Positions 7,208-12,155 of a stretch of 12,155 nucleotides of DNA are shown here, one piece after another. The notes beneath the pieces were generated by a model. It made no database searches. It had not been told where the DNA came from and saw only the letters and a list, made by a program, of their open reading frames with translations. Source of the stretch: Chlamydiota bacterium. GTDB taxonomy: Bacteria; Chlamydiota; Chlamydiia; Chlamydiales; Rhabdochlamydiaceae. The DNA lies in NCBI GenBank assembly GCA_023269365.1, contig JAHFTN010000033.1:1-12155 (forward strand), written 5' to 3'. Position numbers and translations under genes: made by a program. Position 1 is the stretch's first letter, and every line of letters starts with the position of its first letter.

Positions 7208-7854
7208 ACAAGGAGACGCTCGAAGCGCTTCCGCCTCTTCTGCCCCTCGAGTTTTTCTCTCTTAAAGGGTCCCTCCCTTTTGTGAAGGGGAAACCCTCTT
7301 CAGCATGGATGCAGAAACATTGCCAAATCGGCTCGACACAACATCTGCTTTCTCAAGAGGACTTTGCCTCCATTGCTCTGGGATGGGATGAAGAGGGATT
7401 ACTTGCAGACCTTCTTATCGATAAGCCCTTCGAAGAGGCCTTCTATCCTCAATTCTCTCAAGGGGATGCGGTCGAGTTGTTTATTGATACAAGAGATAGG
7501 AAAAGTGGAGGATTTTCTACCCGCTTTTGTCACCACTTCCTTTTTCTTCCTTCTCCCGTACAGGGGATCTCTGCGCAAGAGCTCACACGTTTCCGCTCTG
7601 AAGACGCCCATCCTCTTGCAGATTTTAAAGATTTAGAGATACACACGACATTTCACAAGAACAGTTATGGTATGCAGGTCAAGATCCCCGCGCACGCTCT
7701 TCATGGATTTGATCCCATAGCATTTGATCGGTTAGGGTTTACCTATAGGATTCATCGATATAAAGGGAGCGCTCAATATTTTTCTTCGAGTGGGGAGCAT
7801 TTTTCTCTTGAACAACATCCCCGCTTTTGGGCAAGTTTTACATTTTCAAAATAG
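7204..7854 (+). CDS. CBM9/DOMON-like beta-sandwich protein of unknown role
   Basis: A 216-residue protein with no signal peptide or membrane segment. The central part reads like a family 9 carbohydrate-binding module or the wider DOMON-like fold: FASIALGWDEEGL at about 54-66, then QGDAVELFIDTRD at 86-98, then FCHHFLFLP at 108-116. Alternating hydrophobic strands continue to the C-terminus. In CBM9 proteins 'GD.vElFiDtR' is a hallmark strand pair. There is no fused enzyme domain, so the ligand is unknown and no sugar binding should be assumed. It overlaps the ppiD-like gene by ATGA, has AGGAG (7194-7198) five bases upstream, and is followed 12 bases later by gcsH. By position it may correspond to the small hypothetical gene next to gcsH in Chlamydia (CT283 from memory); this is inference. 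Confidence 0.6.
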   Translation: MNKETLEALPPLLPLEFFSLKGSLPFVKGKPSSAWMQKHCQIGSTQHLLSQEDFASIALGWDEEGLLADLLIDKPFEEAFYPQFSQGDAVELFIDTRDRKSGGFSTRFCHHFLFLPSPVQGISAQELTRFRSEDAHPLADFKDLEIHTTFHKNSYGMQVKIPAHALHGFDPIAFDRLGFTYRIHRYKGSAQYFSSSGEHFSLEQHPRFWASFTFSK

Positions 7855-7866
7855 GACGGAGGTCCC

Positions 7867-8226
7867 ATGAAGTTTACACACTCACACGAATGGGTTCATG
7901 TTGAAAATGGGATAGGCACGGTAGGAATTACTGACTACGCACAAAAAGAACTCGGCGAGGTGGTCTATGTCGAGCTGCCTCGCGTGGGGAAACACGTACG
8001 AGCGGGCGAGGAGATCGCTGTGTTGGAGTCGACAAAAGCTGCTGCCGATATCTATGCACCCGTATCTGGAGAAGTCATGGAGATCAACCAGAAGTTAGGG
8101 GACTTTATCCATTACGTCAATGCCTCTGCAGAAAAAGAGGGGTGGCTATGTAAAATTCGTCTATCCAACCAGAGTGAGATAGAGCAGCTGTTAGATGCCC
8201 CTTCCTATGCTAAATTGTTGCAGTAG
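7867..8226 (+). CDS. gcsH: Glycine cleavage system H protein (lipoyl carrier)
   Basis: GcsH carries a lipoyl arm that shuttles the aminomethyl group and electrons between the P, T and L proteins of the glycine cleavage system. It can also serve as a lipoate acceptor or donor. The 119-residue protein covers the usual GcsH length and opens with the typical FTHSHEWV. The lipoylation site is ESTKAAADIYAP with Lys57, followed by PVSGEV and a GWLCKI C-terminal strand. GGAGG (7858-7862) sits four bases before the ATG. No gcvT or gcvP is in the window. In Chlamydia I recall gcsH without a complete system, which would suggest a lipoate-relay role here too, but the rest of this genome is not visible. 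LplA at 581 is the likely modifying enzyme. The downstream gene starts three bases after the stop. Confidence 0.95.
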   Translation: MKFTHSHEWVHVENGIGTVGITDYAQKELGEVVYVELPRVGKHVRAGEEIAVLESTKAAADIYAPVSGEVMEINQKLGDFIHYVNASAEKEGWLCKIRLSNQSEIEQLLDAPSYAKLLQ

Positions 8227-8229
8227 CTT

Positions 8230-11200
8230 ATGAAAAAAATAGGGGTCGCCTTTCTCCTCTTTCTCATTGCCCTCATCGTTTTTCATAAACCACTCGTAGT
8301 GGTGGGTTCACGATGGATGGTGAGTCGTTGGGCTGAGGGACGTATCATCAGCTACGAAACACTAAAGTGGGAAGAGGGATCTCTTGTCCTATCAGGCCTC
8401 GTCGTGAAGGACCCTTCACTCGAGCTGACCTGTGACAGGGTAGAAGTGGCCTTTTCTTTCCAGTGGGCCAACCTCTTAGCATGCCCTAAAATCACGGTGA
8501 TCCATCCAGAATTCTCTGTGGGTGGGGCTTCCTCCTCTTCTTTGCCTTTTTTGTATTCTTCCAAATGGGTGGAGCCCGAGTGGCAGATACAGCATGGGGT
8601 GTTGCGTTGTGCCTCTTCGCGATTCTATTTCTCTCTACTTTCGAATACATTCACTCTTGCCCATGAACCCCAGGGTCCTCCACTGCTTTTGGCAGAGATT
8701 GAAAAAGGGGCTGTCCATTTTCAGTTCCAAGAAAAAGTGTTGAGTCGCCTCCTTCCACTTCTCACCCTTACCCCTTTCCCTCTTCCTGAAGGGTGGGATG
8801 AGATTTCGGGGGTTATCGAGGGTTCTTTAGACTATGTCAATCGGGGAGGGGCGTTTTGGGAGGAGGTAAGTGCTTCTTTGTCGCTAAAAGGAGGGAGCGG
8901 TCTTATCCATTCGGGCCTTGAGATAGCTAACGTCGAGGCGATTTTACTTTTTACTCCACAAGAGATCCCTTTTCTCTCTTTGCAGGGGACGATTTTTTCT
9001 GAAGGAGTTCCCTTTCATTGCAAAGTAGAGGGGAGGGGTGGAGAGGCGGAATATGTCCCTTTCTTTGCAGAGGTGTCAGCAGAGGTCCTTTCTTCTTCTG
9101 ACCATGCGATGCAAGTGGTGTTGCAATGCCACGCTGCAGAGGATTCCTCTTTGAGCTGTGGGATCGATATCAAAGAGGCTCACCAAGAACACATCGAACT
9201 CTGCCGTGCCTTAGCGGGGTTGCAGGGAGAATGTGTAGGAGGGCAAGCTTCCCTTAAAGCCACACTTCTTTATAAAAAAGGGAGATGGGAAAAAGCTACA
9301 ATAGAGCAGTTAGAGGGGAGCGAGATCTGCTGGGAGTTCCCTGAAGAATCCTTAACCCTATTTACAAAAGAAGTGCAAGGCACAGGGGTGCTCTATGCAA
9401 ACGCGTTGAAAGAGTTGACCTTGCATGTAGAGGGGGGACAGTATGTCGATCCTCTCTACACCCTTCAGGAGATCTCTACAGATCTTATTATCCACGAGGG
9501 GCGTTTATTCCCTTCACAGATGTCAGCCCTCTTTGAAGAGTTGCATTTTCAAGGCACCCTTGCAGACGCTCCTCTTTGCTTAGAGGGGGATATGAGAGGG
9601 GAGAGGCAAGGACTCCCTCTAGATTTACATGTTACTTGCACAAAACAGCAAGGTTTCTTAAGTGCCGAGGTGACGGGGAAAGTGGCACAAGACCCGATTT
9701 CTGCTACGGTTCTATTTTCTTCTCCACTCTGGAGTTGGCCGCAGCTCTTTTGGGGAGAGCTTCCCTCTATCGATTTCAAAGAAGCGCTAGTCAAAGCACC
9801 GAAGGTGACACTAGAGCGTTACAATCCCTTTTTGCCCCCTTTTCTACAAGAGATCCATGTATCGGGAAGTGCTGCTTGTGAAGCTCTCATTTCTCCAGAG
9901 GGGGTCGTTGTACAGCTGGACACAGAGAATCTCGATTTAGAATATCCACGAGTGCACTGTAAGATGGAACACTCCCTTGTCTCTTTTTCCTATGAATATG
10001 CGACGCAGCAATTTTCCTGTGAGATTCCCGTTAAACAAGCTACCCTCACTCACCTCCCTTCTGGCGTTGTGTTAGAAGAGGTGGAGACTCTTTTGCATCT
10101 CACTCAAAATCTTGTAGAGGCCTCCGATTTCACCTTTAGCTCTGAGGGAATCGTCGTGAAGGGATCTGCAATCCTCACTCCTTCTAAGGTGCTCACTTTG
10201 CAAACCTCTTCTATTTCAGGATCTCTGCCCTCCCTCTTCTCGTTATTTCACAAGTGTGCCCTTCTCGATGAGATCCCCTCTATTGGGGGAGAGTTTTATA
10301 GTAAGCAAAAGGGTTTTATGATGACGCTGCCTCTCGATAAGTCAGGGGAGTGTCAGTGGCAATTTAAGGGGGGATTTTCAGAGGTTGTATTTCTTATGAA
10401 TAAAGAGACCTCCTTGCATCAAGGCAAAGGGGAGATCTCTATCGATTCTACGACGGGGCTAGCGTCTCTTAACAAAGCAGAAGGGATCTGGACTCTACAA
10501 GAGGGAAGAGAGCTCTCTATCCAGGCAAAGCAAGCCACCTTTCACCTCTTTAAAAAAGAAGCACAATTTCTCATTAAAGCTACAGAAGGAAAAAAAGAAT
10601 ATGCCCTTGTCCAGGGGAGGGCCACTCAACTCCCTTCCTTAGAATGGGAAATGGTTTTGGATCCCCAAGTCACACACATCGCAGGGATTAATCTTCAAGT
10701 CGAGAGACTGCGCCTTAACCCCGATTTTTCCCCAGGGCAGTTGGAGATGAAACCCCGCTTCACAGGTAAGCAGCTTCCGGGGTTGGTTTCTTTTCTTAAA
10801 GATGCGGGATTTGTGAGGCTGAACCCCCTCATTTTTTCAGATCTAGAAGGGGTTATGGAAGCAAGGATTACATCGCAGTGCCTCTCTCTGGGTTTTTCTA
10901 TCCATGCAAAGAGCCAGGAGTTTAAACGGCGAGGCACTCCCTATACTCCCCTCGAATGGATCGTACACAACAAGGACAACTGCTGGTGCATAGAAAAGCT
11001 GACACTCGGTCCTTTATCTCTTAAAACCACCCTCAACGAGGTTGCAAAGGGATTCAGCTGTCCCCAATTTGAAGCCAATTTTAAAGGGGTCGCGATGAGG
11101 GGAAGTGGCTATTTTAATACGGAGAGTAAAAAGCTTTCTTGTCAGGTCGACTCTTGCAAAGCAGAGTTAGCTTCTCTTTTTGATTTTAGCAGTGGAACGG

Positions 11201-12155
11201 CCCTTGCTTCTTTTTCTTTGCAGGGGGACTTTTCAGAAGAAAACTCCCCTCTGGCTTTGTCGGGAGAAGCAACCCTTCTTCTCGATATGGCAGCCCCTCT
11301 GCCGTTGAGTGCAAGCAGCAAAAAGACATTGCACTACACCTACGAAGAGAACAAAGGACTTACCATTGAGGGAGCGGATTTCCAAGTTAAGCCAAAGCAA
11401 GGCGGCGTGCCTCTTGCGCAACTCAAAGCGCAGACACTCACTCTTTCAGAGGAGAATGCACTCTTTCTCAAAGCCCTCCAATTTTCTATTACTCCCGCCG
11501 CTCTAGAGCTTCTCACTGAAAAAAATCTTCTCCCCTCCTTTTTCCAAGAGATCCAGATTGAAGGAGCCCTGCAAGGCAGTGGGGAGTTGCAGTTCAATCC
11601 CTCGGGTTTAAGCTTTCAGGGCAATTTAGAGCCAGGGCGCTATGGGATGCAGGGGATTTCTCTTCCCTTCGAGCAGTTCCAGATGACTTATGAAAAAAAG
11701 GCGCTGAGCCTGCGCGCCAAAACGCAGCTTGAAGACCATCCTCTATGGGGCTCTTTCCAATGTAACCTCTCCAAAGAGCCGTACGGCGTCTTCAAACTCT
11801 TCGACCATCCCAAAGCTGAGGGGCTGAAAATAGCTTTTCGCTCCGATGCGAATGGTCTCATCATAGACAGTATACAAGGTTCTTGCTATGGCCTTAGCTG
11901 TCAGCTGACAAAGAGCATCAAGCGCAAGCTCCCGCTCTCTTCTGTCTTGACAGGGGATCTGAAGCTTGACTTCTCCCGTCTGACCCCACTGTTTCCTGAA
12001 AAAATACGCTCGGGATTGCATTTTTTAAAGCTCGGTTCGGGTTACTCGTGGCAAGGAGACCTCGTGTTGTGGCAAGAGAGGGATAAAGGGTTTCTTTTTT
12101 CTGGAGCGCTTGTGGGTAGGGAGTGTGAACTTCTTGGGTATTGCTTTCACAAAAT
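8230..12155 (+). CDS. TamB/AsmA-like giant envelope protein (C-terminus beyond window)
   Basis: The frame is open from ATG 8230 to the right edge: 1308 codons without a stop. The N-terminus MKKIGVAFLLFLIALIVFHK is a signal anchor (about 3-18). It is followed by the AsmA/TamB-type opening in which a basal strand 'isyetlkWeeGsLvLsGLvvkd' leads to 'ltcDrvEVaFsfqwanLL' and 'itvihPeFsV'. The rest is repetitive in character: short alternating hydrophobic strands separated by Gly/Ser/Glu turns, as expected for a long beta-groove. Family members (E. coli TamB 1259 aa) bridge inner and outer membrane and are implicated in phospholipid transport or outer-membrane protein assembly. I count 27 cysteines in the visible part, many for this family. 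An in-frame stop at 8224 excludes an earlier start. No good ribosome-binding site is visible, so translation is probably coupled to gcsH three bases upstream. The defining C-terminal domain is outside the window, so TamB versus other AsmA-like proteins stays open. Confidence 0.75.
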   Translation, partial: MKKIGVAFLLFLIALIVFHKPLVVVGSRWMVSRWAEGRIISYETLKWEEGSLVLSGLVVKDPSLELTCDRVEVAFSFQWANLLACPKITVIHPEFSVGGASSSSLPFLYSSKWVEPEWQIQHGVLRCASSRFYFSLLSNTFTLAHEPQGPPLLLAEIEKGAVHFQFQEKVLSRLLPLLTLTPFPLPEGWDEISGVIEGSLDYVNRGGAFWEEVSASLSLKGGSGLIHSGLEIANVEAILLFTPQEIPFLSLQGTIFSEGVPFHCKVEGRGGEAEYVPFFAEVSAEVLSSSDHAMQVVLQCHAAEDSSLSCGIDIKEAHQEHIELCRALAGLQGECVGGQASLKATLLYKKGRWEKATIEQLEGSEICWEFPEESLTLFTKEVQGTGVLYANALKELTLHVEGGQYVDPLYTLQEISTDLIIHEGRLFPSQMSALFEELHFQGTLADAPLCLEGDMRGERQGLPLDLHVTCTKQQGFLSAEVTGKVAQDPISATVLFSSPLWSWPQLFWGELPSIDFKEALVKAPKVTLERYNPFLPPFLQEIHVSGSAACEALISPEGVVVQLDTENLDLEYPRVHCKMEHSLVSFSYEYATQQFSCEIPVKQATLTHLPSGVVLEEVETLLHLTQNLVEASDFTFSSEGIVVKGSAILTPSKVLTLQTSSISGSLPSLFSLFHKCALLDEIPSIGGEFYSKQKGFMMTLPLDKSGECQWQFKGGFSEVVFLMNKETSLHQGKGEISIDSTTGLASLNKAEGIWTLQEGRELSIQAKQATFHLFKKEAQFLIKATEGKKEYALVQGRATQLPSLEWEMVLDPQVTHIAGINLQVERLRLNPDFSPGQLEMKPRFTGKQLPGLVSFLKDAGFVRLNPLIFSDLEGVMEARITSQCLSLGFSIHAKSQEFKRRGTPYTPLEWIVHNKDNCWCIEKLTLGPLSLKTTLNEVAKGFSCPQFEANFKGVAMRGSGYFNTESKKLSCQVDSCKAELASLFDFSSGTALASFSLQGDFSEENSPLALSGEATLLLDMAAPLPLSASSKKTLHYTYEENKGLTIEGADFQVKPKQGGVPLAQLKAQTLTLSEENALFLKALQFSITPAALELLTEKNLLPSFFQEIQIEGALQGSGELQFNPSGLSFQGNLEPGRYGMQGISLPFEQFQMTYEKKALSLRAKTQLEDHPLWGSFQCNLSKEPYGVFKLFDHPKAEGLKIAFRSDANGLIIDSIQGSCYGLSCQLTKSIKRKLPLSSVLTGDLKLDFSRLTPLFPEKIRSGLHFLKLGSGYSWQGDLVLWQERDKGFLFSGALVGRECELLGYCFHK

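Noticed and set aside
11743..12021. Minus-strand reading frame of 92 codons inside the TamB-like gene
   Set aside because: It looks protein-like but lies wholly opposite a 1308-codon frame with consistent AsmA/TamB character; the same applies to minus-strand frames at 9549-9794, 10695-10937 and 11340-11597.

Overview
The window looks like chromosomal DNA from a member of the Chlamydiae, most likely an environmental (non-Chlamydiaceae) lineage. The N-terminus of ClpC at the left edge reads almost exactly like chlamydial ClpC. The order clpC (leftward), lplA, ..., small conserved gene, gcsH recalls the clpC-lplA-...-gcsH neighbourhood I remember from Chlamydia trachomatis (CT286, CT285, ..., CT282). 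Here other genes fill the space between lplA and gcsH. The organism assignment is inference from these resemblances, not a database result.

Layout. (1) 1-431, minus strand: 5' end of clpC, running off the left edge. (2) 432-580: divergent intergenic region with back-to-back sigma70-like promoters. (3) 581-3057, plus strand: a two-gene unit of lplA (lipoate-protein ligase), overlapped by 4 bases (ATGA) by a 584-residue gene I do not recognise. That gene is clearly AT-richer than its neighbours and has a coiled-coil middle, two lysine-rich clusters and a separate C-terminal domain. It is the best candidate here for a lineage-specific or secreted protein. (4) 3125-4647: proS of the archaeal/eukaryotic-like class, split by a one-base reading-frame break in an A6 run. 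Restoring one A gives an intact 507-residue enzyme. (5) 4648-4963: a 316-base gene-free stretch holding a small palindrome, a long near-perfect hairpin (29-bp arms, one G.U) and a likely promoter. (6) 4964 to the right edge: a tight four-gene unit consisting of a PpiD/SurA-like membrane-anchored protein, a CBM9/DOMON-like beta-sandwich protein, gcsH, and a very large TamB/AsmA-like protein that runs off the right edge.

How the genes relate. LplA and GcsH form an enzyme-substrate pair: LplA attaches lipoate to Lys57 of GcsH. No other glycine-cleavage genes lie in the window. The right-hand operon embeds gcsH among genes that look like envelope-biogenesis functions: a periplasmic folding factor and a lipid-transport/outer-membrane assembly factor. 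ClpC is the protease-associated AAA+ unfoldase and ProRS a translation enzyme. I see no tRNA, rRNA, CRISPR array, transposase or phage gene.
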